The translations under genes and the position numbers were made by a program. Of a DNA stretch of 64,000 bases, positions 1 to 8,272 are shown piece by piece. A model generated the notes under the pieces. It was not told the DNA's origin, ran no database searches, and saw only the letters and a program-made list of their open reading frames with translations. The DNA is from Sphingomonas melonis (GTDB lineage Bacteria; Pseudomonadota; Alphaproteobacteria; Sphingomonadales; Sphingomonadaceae): positions 558,001 to 622,000 of the forward strand of contig NZ_JACCBY010000001.1 in NCBI RefSeq assembly GCF_013409985.1, given 5' to 3'. Each line of letters begins with the position of its first letter. The first letter of the stretch is position 1.

Positions 1-243
1 AATCGACGATCTGGTTGGCGTTGCGCTTGATCGCCTGCGCGGATCGGAGGCTCTCGCGCACGCCGGTGACGATGATGTCCTGATCGCTGGCCGGATCGGT
101 CGCTGCCTGATCGCTGGTCTGTGCGACGGTGCCGGTTTCGGCCTGCGTCGGCGCCGGTGCCGGTACGGCCGTCTGAGCCTGCGCTGCGCCGCCCAGTGCG
201 ACGAGCGATGCGCCCGCGAGCAGCCGCACGTAAGTGCCCTTCA
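1..243 (-). CDS. TonB-dependent receptor, N-terminal part (runs off the window edge)
   Basis: Only the first 81 codons are present; the gene continues beyond base 1. The start ATG at 243 opens a signal peptide (MKGTYVRLLAGASLVALGG, ending AAQAQ). An acidic, Ala/Pro-rich linker follows, then DIIVTGVRESLRSAQAIKRN, the usual entry into the plug domain of outer-membrane TonB-dependent receptors. The protein should be an outer-membrane transporter energised by TonB/ExbBD. It is divergent from the GntR regulator and borders glycoside hydrolase genes, so import of oligosaccharides released by them is the likely role (inference). A candidate operator lies about 40 bp upstream of its start. The substrate cannot be read from this fragment. 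Confidence 0.9.
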
Positions 244-283
244 TGGTCCCTCTCCCCAAATTTACCGACATGAGTGCCGTGTA

Positions 284-310
284 ATGTCCTACATATAACG
301 TGTTGGAATA
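284..310. promoter_or_regulatory. Candidate GntR/FadR operator in the receptor-regulator intergenic region
   Basis: ATGTCCTACAT at 284-294 is a perfect inverted repeat (ATGT, 3-nt spacer, ACAT) continuing as ATAA. A looser second copy, GTGTTGGAATA, lies at 300-310. The spacing resembles FadR-family operators, which follow a TNGTNNNACNA-type pattern. The identical 15-mer recurs at 1150-1164, upstream of the GH35 operon, and a near match sits upstream of the GH2 gene. The site is between the receptor start (243) and the regulator start (402), so it could control both. Binding is inferred. Confidence 0.5.
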
Positions 311-401
311 TGCCGGACAAATGAAATTTGCAGGCCGATCGGTTGCGGCCTATCGATGGCGCGGCGATCCCTCGTCATCCCATTGGTAAGGCTAAGAAAA
401 A

Positions 402-1112
402 TTGGCGAAACGCGAGCGGATCAGACCAGCGCACGTGACCATCGCACGGACGCTCGGCGTCGCGATCGTCACCGGCGACTATGCGCCGGGCGAGACGATC
501 CCCGGCGAATTCGACCTCGCCGATCGCTTCGGGGTGGCGCGCAACGTCATCCGCGAGGCGCTGCGCATGCTGACCGCCAAGGGCTTGATCGAGAGCCGGC
601 GCAAGACGGGGACGCGGGTGCGCGAGCGGACCGACTGGAACCTGCTCGACACCGAGATGCTCGGCTGGATGTTCGAGGGCGAACCGCCGGTCAGCTTCGT
701 CAAAAGCCTGTTCGAACTGCGGCTGATCGTCGAGCCGGCCGCCGCCAGCCTTGCCGCGACGCATCGCACCGCGCGGCAGTTGTCGCGGCTCGGCCATGCG
801 CTGGAGCTGATGACGCACCACGGGCTGGAGAGCGTCGCGGGTCAGGCGGCCGACGAACAATTCCACGCCGTCCTGCTTGAGGCGACCGCCAACGAACTGC
901 TCGGCAGCCTGTCGAGCAGCATCTCCTCGGCGGTACGCTGGACGACCTTCTTCAAATATCGCGTCGTCGCCGACTATATCGATTCGATCCCGCAGCATCA
1001 GGCGCTGTTCGACACGATCGCCCGCGCCGACCCCGCGGCGGCGCATGCCGCGGCCACTCTATTGATCGAACAGGCGCGCCGCGACACCGAACAGGCGATG
1101 CGGATCGCCTGA
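402..1112 (+). CDS. FadR-subfamily GntR transcriptional regulator
   Basis: This 236-residue protein has an N-terminal winged helix-turn-helix (about residues 8-72, with GDYAPGETIPGEFDLADRFG and NVIREALRMLTAKGLI) and an alpha-helical FCD ligand-binding domain (about 90-225). The layout and length match sugar-acid or sugar-responsive FadR-type regulators. The start is TTG at 402, preceded by a weak TAAGG about 10 nt upstream; no in-frame ATG lies nearby. It sits between the divergent TonB receptor and the GH35-GH43-GH43 operon. The repeated ATGT-N3-ACAT palindrome near its targets makes it the probable local regulator, usually a repressor relieved by a sugar or uronate (family knowledge). The inducer is unknown. 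Confidence 0.88.
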   Translation: MAKRERIRPAHVTIARTLGVAIVTGDYAPGETIPGEFDLADRFGVARNVIREALRMLTAKGLIESRRKTGTRVRERTDWNLLDTEMLGWMFEGEPPVSFVKSLFELRLIVEPAAASLAATHRTARQLSRLGHALELMTHHGLESVAGQAADEQFHAVLLEATANELLGSLSSSISSAVRWTTFFKYRVVADYIDSIPQHQALFDTIARADPAAAHAAATLLIEQARRDTEQAMRIA

Positions 1113-1149
1113 TCCACGTTGCACCTTGACCGCTCTTATGGCTGCAGTC

Positions 1150-1164
1150 ATGTCCTACATATAA
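1150..1164. promoter_or_regulatory. Candidate operator/-10 overlap upstream of the GH35 operon
   Basis: ATGTCCTACATATAA is identical over 15 bases to the site at 284-298. The ATGT-N3-ACAT palindrome runs directly into TATAAA, which could be a -10 element, so a bound repressor would occlude the promoter. The GH35 start is about 20 bp downstream. Confidence 0.5.
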
Positions 1165-1183
1165 AACAGGGCAGGAGCGGGTG

Positions 1184-2797
1184 ATGGAGCGACGGTCGGT
1201 GACGCAGCGTGTCTGTCGGCCCTGCACGCGCATGATGGCCGCGGCGCTGCTGCTCGCGGGCGCGGCGACGCCGCTGGCGGCACAGGACAGTCGCTTCGTC
1301 GCCACCGCCGCCGGCAAACCGGCGCTGCACGTCGACGGCCAGCCGTTCCTGCTGCTCGGCATCCAGCTCAACAATTCGAGCGGCTTCCCCGCCGAACTGC
1401 GCCGCCTCGCCCCGGCAATCGCGCGCAGCCACGCCAACACGGTGATGGCGCCGGTCGGCTGGGAGTCGGTCGAGCCGGTCGAGGGGCGGTTCGACTGGTC
1501 GGTGGTCGACGGATTGATCGCGGAGGCGCGGAACCAGCAGTTGCGTCTCGTGCTGCTCTGGTTCGGCACCTGGAAGAACGCCAATATGAGTTACACGCCG
1601 GCCTGGGTGAAGCGCGACACCGCGCGCTTCCCGCGGGTGATCGGTGCCGACGGCCGGCCGATCGCGGTGCTCTCCCCGATCGCCGCGGCCAGTCGCGACG
1701 CCGACGCGCGGGCCTTTGCCGCGCTGATGGCGCATCTGAAGGCGGTCGACGGGCGGCAGAAGACCGTCGTCATGGTGCAGGTGGAGAATGAGGCGGGGAC
1801 GCTCGGCGCCGACCGCGACCATGCACCCGCCGCCGATGCCTTGTTCCGCGCCGCGGTGCCCGCCGACATGCCGGGCGCCAAGCCGGGCGACTGGACCGCC
1901 AATTACGCCGAGCACGCGCCCGAGGCGTTCATGGCCTATCATACCGCGCGCTATATCGGCGCGGTCGCCGCGGCAGGGAAACGGGCCTACGACCTGCCGC
2001 TCTACGTCAACGTCTGGCCACGCGAGCAGCCCGGCCTGCTGCGGCCGGGGGACAGTTCGCCCTCGGGCGGCGCGGTGTCGTGGCTGCTGCCGCAATGGCG
2101 CGCGCTGGCGCCGGCGGTCGATGTCGTCGGCGTCGACAATTACGACACCAATGTCGCGCCTTATACCGAGATCGCCCGTGCCTATGACGTGCCGGGCAAT
2201 CCGCTCTTCGTGCCCGAGACGGGCGGCAGCATGGCGCACGCGCGTCACGCCTTCTGGACGCTCGCGCAGCCGCACGCCGTCGGGATCGGCAAGTTCGGCA
2301 TCGGCGAGGGCTTCGGCCTCAAGGGCGGGCAGCCGGCGGAGGAGCCGATCGCGCTCGACTATCGGCTGTTGCGCGACACGGCGCCGTTCCTGCTGCCGCT
2401 GCGCGACGCGGGACAGGTGCGCGTCGCGGTCGAGGAAGACGGCATGGCGAACGTGCCGCTCGTCTTCGGCGATATCGATCTCGTCGCGCGCTTCGGCGAG
2501 GTGCGTGACGGATATGGCGGGCCGCGCGGGCAGGGCAATGCCGATCTGTCTGGCCGGGTGATCGTCGCGCGTGCCGCACCCGATCGGTTCCTGCTAACCG
2601 GGGCGAGCGCGAACCTGACGTTCGCGCCAAGGCTTGGCACGCCGGGCAGCATCCAGCTCGTCACCGTCGAGGAAGGCCATTTCGAGCGCGGGCGCTGGGT
2701 GCGCGAGCGCCTGCTCAATGGCGACGAGACCGCGTTCGGGCTGATCCTGCCGGCGGAAGGAAAGTCGCTGATGGTCACGGTGCAGGAGAATCGATGA
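1184..2797 (+). CDS. Secreted GH35 beta-galactosidase-like glycoside hydrolase
   Basis: This is a TIM-barrel glycosidase of about 537 residues with an N-terminal signal peptide (MMAAALLLAGAATPLAAQ). Counted from a GTG one codon upstream of the chosen ATG, QVENEAG at about 200-206 carries the acid/base Glu (about E204; the family norm is QVENEYG). FVPETGGS at about 343-350 carries the nucleophile Glu (about E346). The C-terminal part resembles the DUF5597 extension of bacterial GH35 enzymes such as those of Xanthomonas and Cellvibrio. The start at 1184 follows a CAGGAG ribosome site; GTG at 1181 and ATG at 1232 are alternatives. It is the first gene of a three-gene operon and overlaps the next start by 4 bases. 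It probably removes terminal beta-galactose from plant side chains; the exact linkage is not known. Confidence 0.86.
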   Translation: MERRSVTQRVCRPCTRMMAAALLLAGAATPLAAQDSRFVATAAGKPALHVDGQPFLLLGIQLNNSSGFPAELRRLAPAIARSHANTVMAPVGWESVEPVEGRFDWSVVDGLIAEARNQQLRLVLLWFGTWKNANMSYTPAWVKRDTARFPRVIGADGRPIAVLSPIAAASRDADARAFAALMAHLKAVDGRQKTVVMVQVENEAGTLGADRDHAPAADALFRAAVPADMPGAKPGDWTANYAEHAPEAFMAYHTARYIGAVAAAGKRAYDLPLYVNVWPREQPGLLRPGDSSPSGGAVSWLLPQWRALAPAVDVVGVDNYDTNVAPYTEIARAYDVPGNPLFVPETGGSMAHARHAFWTLAQPHAVGIGKFGIGEGFGLKGGQPAEEPIALDYRLLRDTAPFLLPLRDAGQVRVAVEEDGMANVPLVFGDIDLVARFGEVRDGYGGPRGQGNADLSGRVIVARAAPDRFLLTGASANLTFAPRLGTPGSIQLVTVEEGHFERGRWVRERLLNGDETAFGLILPAEGKSLMVTVQENR

Positions 2798-3816
2798 TGT
2801 GGCGCGCCGCTTTCGCGCTGATGCTCGCGCTGCCCATCGCCGCCGCGCCGGCGCCGGCACCGACGTCCGCACCGCTGACGATGCCGGCGATGCCGCTGCA
2901 CGATCCGTGGATCGTCGCCGATGCCGCGACGCGCACCTATTGGCTGTTCACCACCAATCAGGCCGGGATGACCGGCGACACGCGGCTCGGCATCATGGCC
3001 TATACCAGCCGCGACCTGAAGCACTGGACGCGCCCGACCGTCGTCTTCACCCTGCCCGAAGGGACCTGGGCGAACGACGGCGCCTGGGCGCCCGAGGTGC
3101 ATCGCTGGCGCGGCCGCTGGTATCTGTTCACCACCTTCCACAACGAAAGCGCCAAGCTCGCCAAGCCCGGGACGCACCGCCGCGGCACCGTGCTGGCGGT
3201 GGCGGACCGGCTCGGCGGGCCGTTCACGCTGCTGCGCGACGGCGACCCGATCGTGCCGAAGGAGCTGATGACGCTCGACGGCACGCTGCATGTCGATCGC
3301 GCCGGCCGGCCGTGGCTGGTCTACGCGCACGAATGGGTGCAGGCGCGCGACGGCACGATCGAGGCGCTGCCGCTCGATGCGACGCTCAAGGCGGCGGGCG
3401 AGCCCCGGCTGCTCTTCCGCGCCTCCGACGCGCCCTGGGCATCGGGCCGGCCGCAGCAGGACGGCGCCACGATCTACGTCACCGACGGACCGGAACTGTT
3501 CCGCACCCGCACCGGGCGACTGCTGATGCTCTGGTCGAGCTATGACGATCGCGGCGCCTATGTGCAGGGCGTTGCCCGCTCGCGCAGCGGCGATCTCGCC
3601 GGCCCGTGGGAGCAATTGCCGCCGCTGGTGCGCGCCGACAGCGGGCACGGCATGCTGTTCCGCCGCTTCGACGGCGGGCTGATGATGGTGCTGCACCGCC
3701 CGTTCAATAACGCGCGCGGCAAATTGTACGAGATGCGCGACACCGGCGACAGCGTCGCGGTGGTGCGCGAGGCGAGCGAGCTCGATGGCGAGACGCACCC
3801 CACCCATGGAGGCTGA
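2794..3816 (+). CDS. GH43-like glycosidase, secreted
   Basis: This 340-residue protein has a signal peptide (first ~25 residues) and a five-bladed beta-propeller pattern. It shows the three acidic residues expected of GH43: HDPWI (D37, base), TLDGT (D162, pKa modulator) and DGPELF (E234, acid). WAPEVH at 98-103 is also typical. The start ATG overlaps the upstream stop (ATGA), so translation is coupled to the GH35 gene. The family includes alpha-L-arabinofuranosidases, beta-xylosidases and galactanases. The operon context favours removal of arabinose or galactose side groups, but the linkage cannot be assigned. Nothing is missing from the catalytic core. Confidence 0.85.
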   Translation: MMWRAAFALMLALPIAAAPAPAPTSAPLTMPAMPLHDPWIVADAATRTYWLFTTNQAGMTGDTRLGIMAYTSRDLKHWTRPTVVFTLPEGTWANDGAWAPEVHRWRGRWYLFTTFHNESAKLAKPGTHRRGTVLAVADRLGGPFTLLRDGDPIVPKELMTLDGTLHVDRAGRPWLVYAHEWVQARDGTIEALPLDATLKAAGEPRLLFRASDAPWASGRPQQDGATIYVTDGPELFRTRTGRLLMLWSSYDDRGAYVQGVARSRSGDLAGPWEQLPPLVRADSGHGMLFRRFDGGLMMVLHRPFNNARGKLYEMRDTGDSVAVVREASELDGETHPTHGG

Positions 3817-3820
3817 CCCG

Positions 3821-5185
3821 ATGACGATCCGATCCCTTGTCGCCAAGGCGATGCTGCCGGCCGCGGCGCTGCTGGTCATTGCGGCGGATGCGCCGGCGCG
3901 CTGGGACGCCTCCGGCGCGGGCAATCCGCTGCTGCCCGGCTATTTCGCCGACCCGTCGATCGTCCACGACGGCGGCCGCTGGTACGTGTTCGCGACGATC
4001 GACCCATGGGGCGGCGATACGCTCGGGCTATGGACCTCGGACAATGGCCGCGACTGGACCTTCTCGCAGCCGAACTGGCCGACCAAACAGGCGGCGACCA
4101 GCCCGACCTCGGGCGATTCAAAAGTCTGGGCGCCGTCGGTGGTCAAGGCGGCGAACGGCCGCTGGTATATGTACGTCTCGGTCGGCAGCGAGATCTGGGT
4201 CGGCAGCGCGCCTTCGCCGGCCGGGCCATGGGCCGACGCCAATGGCGGCAAGCCGCTGGTCGCCAAGGACTTCGCCCCCGCCTATCATATGATCGACGCC
4301 GAGGCATTCATCGACAGCGACGGCCAGGCCTATCTCTATTGGGGATCGGGGCTCAACTGGACCAACGGCCATTGCTTCGTCGTCAAGCTGAAGCCCGACA
4401 TGGTGACCTTCGACGGCACCCCGCGCGACGTGACGCCCGCCAACTATTTCGAGGGGCCGTTCATGGTGAAGGCGGGCAAGCGCTATGCCCTCACCTATAG
4501 CGACGGCAACACCACCAAGGACACGTACAAGGTCCGCTACGCGATCGGCGACACGCCGTTCGGGCCGTTCAGGGAGGCGGCGGACAGCCCGATCCTCAGC
4601 ACCGACGCCCGCCGCAACATCGTCAGCCCCGGCCATCACGCGGTGTTCCGCAGCGGCGGGCAGGCGTACATCCTCTACCACCGTCAGGCGCTGCCATGGC
4701 CGCGCGGCGGCGAAGAAGTGCTGCGGCAGGTGGCGGTCGACCCGCTGCGGATCGGCGCGGACGGCACGCTGGCGCGCGTCGCGCCGTCGCACGGCGGCGC
4801 GGTGACCGGCTTCGCCCCGGCGCGCACACGCGGCCTGCGCTGGCAGGCGTCGGGAAGCGGCGAGGGTGCCTATGGCCCCGCGCGTGCGGCGGACGACAAT
4901 TACGCGACTTTGTGGCGCGGCGGCGGCGAGGGCGCGGCGACGCTGGTCGCCGATCTCGGCGCGGTGCGCGCGGTGACGGGCAGCCGCTTGCGCCCGGAAT
5001 ATCCGACGCGCACCTATACGGTGGGGATCGAGGCGTCGGACGACGGCCGGACCTGGCGCACGGTGGTGCCGGCGGCGGCACGGTCGGGCTCCCCGATCGC
5101 GCTGCCGCACGTGGTGCGCACGCGCTACCTGCGGCTGACGACCGGCAGCGGCAAGGACGGCTATTGGGAATGGACGATCGAGTGA
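3821..5185 (+). CDS. GH43-like glycosidase with C-terminal F5/8-type (discoidin) domain
   Basis: This 454-residue protein has a signal peptide (MTIRSLVAKAMLPAAALLVI). The GH43 propeller at about 35-310 has YFADPSIV (D44, base), MIDAEAF (D159) and YFEGPF (E211, acid). The C-terminal ~130 residues (from about ARTRGLRWQASGSGEGAYGP to YWEWTIE) look like an F5/8 type C or CBM32-like carbohydrate-binding domain. ATG at 3821 is preceded by ATGGAGG; an in-frame ATG-less extension upstream is unlikely to be used. The gene follows the first GH43 by 4 bases and ends the operon. Two different GH43 enzymes side by side suggest two side-chain linkages are handled. Substrate is inferred only. Confidence 0.85.
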   Translation: MTIRSLVAKAMLPAAALLVIAADAPARWDASGAGNPLLPGYFADPSIVHDGGRWYVFATIDPWGGDTLGLWTSDNGRDWTFSQPNWPTKQAATSPTSGDSKVWAPSVVKAANGRWYMYVSVGSEIWVGSAPSPAGPWADANGGKPLVAKDFAPAYHMIDAEAFIDSDGQAYLYWGSGLNWTNGHCFVVKLKPDMVTFDGTPRDVTPANYFEGPFMVKAGKRYALTYSDGNTTKDTYKVRYAIGDTPFGPFREAADSPILSTDARRNIVSPGHHAVFRSGGQAYILYHRQALPWPRGGEEVLRQVAVDPLRIGADGTLARVAPSHGGAVTGFAPARTRGLRWQASGSGEGAYGPARAADDNYATLWRGGGEGAATLVADLGAVRAVTGSRLRPEYPTRTYTVGIEASDDGRTWRTVVPAAARSGSPIALPHVVRTRYLRLTTGSGKDGYWEWTIE

Positions 5186-5343
5186 GCCCGCGCGCCGGCG
5201 ATCTCCAAGCGATCCGGCAAGCTGCCTAAGCCGTTCCTTCCATTCACGCGTTCATTTGCGGGAAAGCCAAGGTGCACGAGCGCAGAGCCGTCCATTGACG
5301 CATCCAGTTAGGATAGCCTCGTGCGCCGTTAGTTGTGCCAGCA

Positions 5344-6579
5344 TCAATAGAAGGAACGAAGCGCAATGGTCCGGGAGGTACCATCACATAGTTTGAGTAC
5401 GTGGCGCGTTCCGGATGCCGCCCGCTTCCAATAGCCGCTGACCAATTCCTCAGACACCGGCTTGTCGTCGATCGCACATACCACCATCCCTGGCTTGAGC
5501 CCCGCCGTCATCGCTGGCGAGTTTCGCATGACATGAGCGACATTCCATCGGTCGTTCACAACGAACCCCTGAATACCAGACAGGCTTCTATAAATCGGAG
5601 GGACGGACGGAACTCGGGGTTCCAGTGCCATCCGCCCCACCGTGAGGTCGACCGTCATGTTATAGGCACGTAGGACGCCCATCCCGATCAAGGCTTGGAT
5701 CTCCTTTGCGCCCCACCAGTTGCCATCCTCAACCGTAGCATAAGCATTGGTCACTTCATGCTTGCCGATCATGAACTTCTTTAGTCGGCCAAAGGGCTGG
5801 ATCACGGTGCCGCCTACGCCGATCGACGCAAAGTCCGTCTGTGACGCAAATCCCGTCAGGTCGGCCGCATGGGACGATAGGGAGACTTCGCTGTCGCTGC
5901 CGGTATCGATCATGACAAAGGATACGGATTTGCCGTTGACCGATCCGTTGGTGACCATTCGTGAATTTCCGGGCCCGACCCTGATCGGAATACCGTCGAC
6001 CACAGGGAACGAACCGGACTTCATCAAGCGGAAGCGATGATGATCTTGATCGACCTGCCATTCGAACGGACCGAGTAACGGTAAGCCAATCACGACATCG
6101 ACACCCTCCAGCCTCGAGACGGCGACTCGACCGAGATCAACGACAGTGACTGCGCCGGGCTTTGTTGTGCGAAAGGCGCCGATATCCAGCGCGACGGATG
6201 GCGTGGTGTAATATTGGGCTGCTCCACCAAAGCCAACCGCTTCACCCCACGGCGTTAAGGGGAGGCGATGGGCATCGGCATAGGATTTACTGAGAAGGAG
6301 CTGGTCAACTCCTGTATCTATCAATGCCTTGGAAGGCTGTCCGTTCAACATTATCGGTATCACGATATGGTCCCCGCCGGGATCGAAGCTGATCCACCCC
6401 GATCCGAGATCTGGCATCCAGAACAACGGTGGGTTCGTGAAAGTGGCCGGCAGAGAGGATGTGACCTCCTGTGCTTTGACAAGCGGAGTAGCGCCGAAAG
6501 TCGCTGCGCAGATGACGAAAAGCTTGCAATAAAAAGCTAATTTTTGCCCACGCATCCAGGTGGTGCGGCTAACAAGCAT
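5344..6579 (-). CDS. Double retropepsin-like aspartic protease with C-terminal PDZ domain
   Basis: This 411-residue exported protein has a signal or anchor segment at about 13-36. It carries two aspartyl-protease cores, ALIDTGVDQLLLS (D88) and VMIDTGSDSEVSLS (D225), and a PDZ-like tail (about 335-411: GFVVNDRWNVAHVMRNSPA, AGLKPGMVVCAIDDKPV). Paired retropepsin lobes plus PDZ are a known layout for periplasmic aspartyl proteases. The start at 6579 has a GGAGG ribosome site; an ORF-only extension to 6642 has none. Base composition is near 53% GC, clearly below the ~70% of its neighbours. It points against the GH43 operon and splits the polysaccharide locus, so it is probably an insertion. Its target is unknown and a sugar role is not indicated. 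Confidence 0.82.
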   Translation of the reverse strand: MLVSRTTWMRGQKLAFYCKLFVICAATFGATPLVKAQEVTSSLPATFTNPPLFWMPDLGSGWISFDPGGDHIVIPIMLNGQPSKALIDTGVDQLLLSKSYADAHRLPLTPWGEAVGFGGAAQYYTTPSVALDIGAFRTTKPGAVTVVDLGRVAVSRLEGVDVVIGLPLLGPFEWQVDQDHHRFRLMKSGSFPVVDGIPIRVGPGNSRMVTNGSVNGKSVSFVMIDTGSDSEVSLSSHAADLTGFASQTDFASIGVGGTVIQPFGRLKKFMIGKHEVTNAYATVEDGNWWGAKEIQALIGMGVLRAYNMTVDLTVGRMALEPRVPSVPPIYRSLSGIQGFVVNDRWNVAHVMRNSPAMTAGLKPGMVVCAIDDKPVSEELVSGYWKRAASGTRHVLKLCDGTSRTIALRSFY

Positions 6580-6782
6580 TGCCAAGCCTCCGCCATTATC
6601 TACCAGATTAGCATGGTGCCATTTCTCACACCTTGCCTGCAAGTGAGTGCCTCGAGTCTTACAGAAAGGCCTTTTTCCTCAACGCCATCTGATAAGGGAA
6701 GAGTGATCGCCTTCGCCACGATTGACTCGGTTCGCGTGGTGACGGCGAGTCGGATCATTCCAGACCCGCCGCCCCGCTCGCG

Positions 6783-8266
6783 TCACCCCGCCGGACACGC
6801 CGCCGTCGCCCGCCCGCGCGTCAGCATCAGCGTCACCACCGATTGTGCCGGCGCGGTCATCCCCGCCACGCAGCGCGCATCGTGCGTCGCGTCGGTCAGC
6901 ACCGCCTGCGCGCGCCAGCCCTGTGGCGCCACCAGCCGCCGCGGCGTCACCCCGCCGTTGACATGGACCAGCACCAAGGTCGCGCCATCCGGCGACAGCG
7001 CCCCCGCCGTGTCGGGATCGTCGACCGGCACCAGCCGATAACCGGGGCGGATATAGCGGCTGAACTGCGCCATCGCCCAATATTTGCGGGTGACGTGGAT
7101 CGCATGCGGCCCGGCCGCCGGTGCCGCCAGATCGGCCTTGATCAGCCCCCAGTTCGACGTCGGCTTGCCGTTGCCGCCTGACAGGTTTTCGACCGCCTGC
7201 CAGAACACCCACGCCGCCGGCTCGAGCTTTTTCAAATCGGCGACGACGTGATCGGCGAAGGCGAGCGCCGAGGCCATGCCGTCGAAATTCTCGGGATCGC
7301 CGTCGAGCGGCGTATCGTTCTCGCTCATCCACAGCCGGATGCCCGCGGCGCGGGCGGCGTCGCGCACCCCCGTCTGATAGAGCGTGCCATAGCTATGCAC
7401 GTTGAGCTGCCCGACCCGCGCCAGCGTCGCCGGCGGATAGGCGGCGACATCGGCGAGGAACAGCCGCGCATTGGTCTCGTCCGGCGCGGACACGACCGTC
7501 GCCAGCCCGCGCGCCTTCAGCGCGGCGTCGCTCGCGTCGATCATCGCCGCCTGCCGGGCCGGGCTCCAATGCGCGCCCTCCTGCGTGTTGGCGGCATGCC
7601 AGTAATCGGTGTTGGGCTCGTTGACCGGCGACAGCGTGCGGAAGGTGATATGATGCCGCCGCTGCAATTCTTCGACGCTGCGCGCGAGATAGTCGGCGAA
7701 GGCGCGTTCCTGGCCCGGCCGCAGATTGTCGTCGGTCCCCTTCTCCGCGCCGGAGACCTTGCCCGAGACGGTCATGAACCACGGCGGCGAGTTGGAGAAA
7801 GCCTCGAAGATCGCGCCCGGCACGCGCGCGTGGATCGCGTCGAGCCACCAGCGCTGATTGGCGTCCTGCGACCAGTCCCACATGCTGGATCATCGGCGCG
7901 CCAGTCCTTCGCGGGCGTGCCGGGCGGCAGCCGCCAGAAACCCGGCACCGCTGCGCCGGTGCGCAGATAGGGCTTGGCGCCCGCCGCATTGCCGCCGCCG
8001 ATATTATAGCGTGCGATCGTCCAGCCGAGCCCGCGGTCGGTGTAGAACAGGTCGGCGAGCCGGCTGCGCTCCGCCTCCGGCCAGCCGCCGGTGACGTTGG
8101 CGAACCAGGCGAGCGCGGTGCCCCAGCCCTCGAACGGCGTTGGCGGGCGATCGACCGCCGGTCGCAGCACCAATGTCACCGGTCGGCCGGCGAGCGGCGC
8201 GGGCGACGGCGTGGACGGCGGCGGCGGCGCGGCGGCGGTGCCGAGCAGCATCGCCGCGAGCAGCAC
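6783..8266 (-). pseudogene. GH30 endo-beta-1,6-galactanase-like glycosidase, frameshifted
   Basis: Two reading frames together make one GH30 enzyme. The upstream part (8266 to about 7890) encodes a signal peptide and FEGWGTALAWFANVTGGW ... IARYNIGGG. The downstream part (about 7883 to 6783) encodes MWDWSQDANQRWW, SPVNEPNTDYW (acid/base Glu), WMSENDTPLDG (nucleophile Glu) and the C-terminal beta domain. The span is 1484 nt, one short of a multiple of three, and the frame changes near 7883-7890, so a single base has been lost or misread. The FEGWGT/ARYNIGGG signatures resemble fungal-type GH30 endo-beta-1,6-galactanases. A GTG start at 8266 lies a few bases after the GH127 stop, so it is the second gene of that operon. 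It is either a recent pseudogene or a sequencing error. Confidence 0.78.
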
Positions 8267-8272
8267 GCCGCG

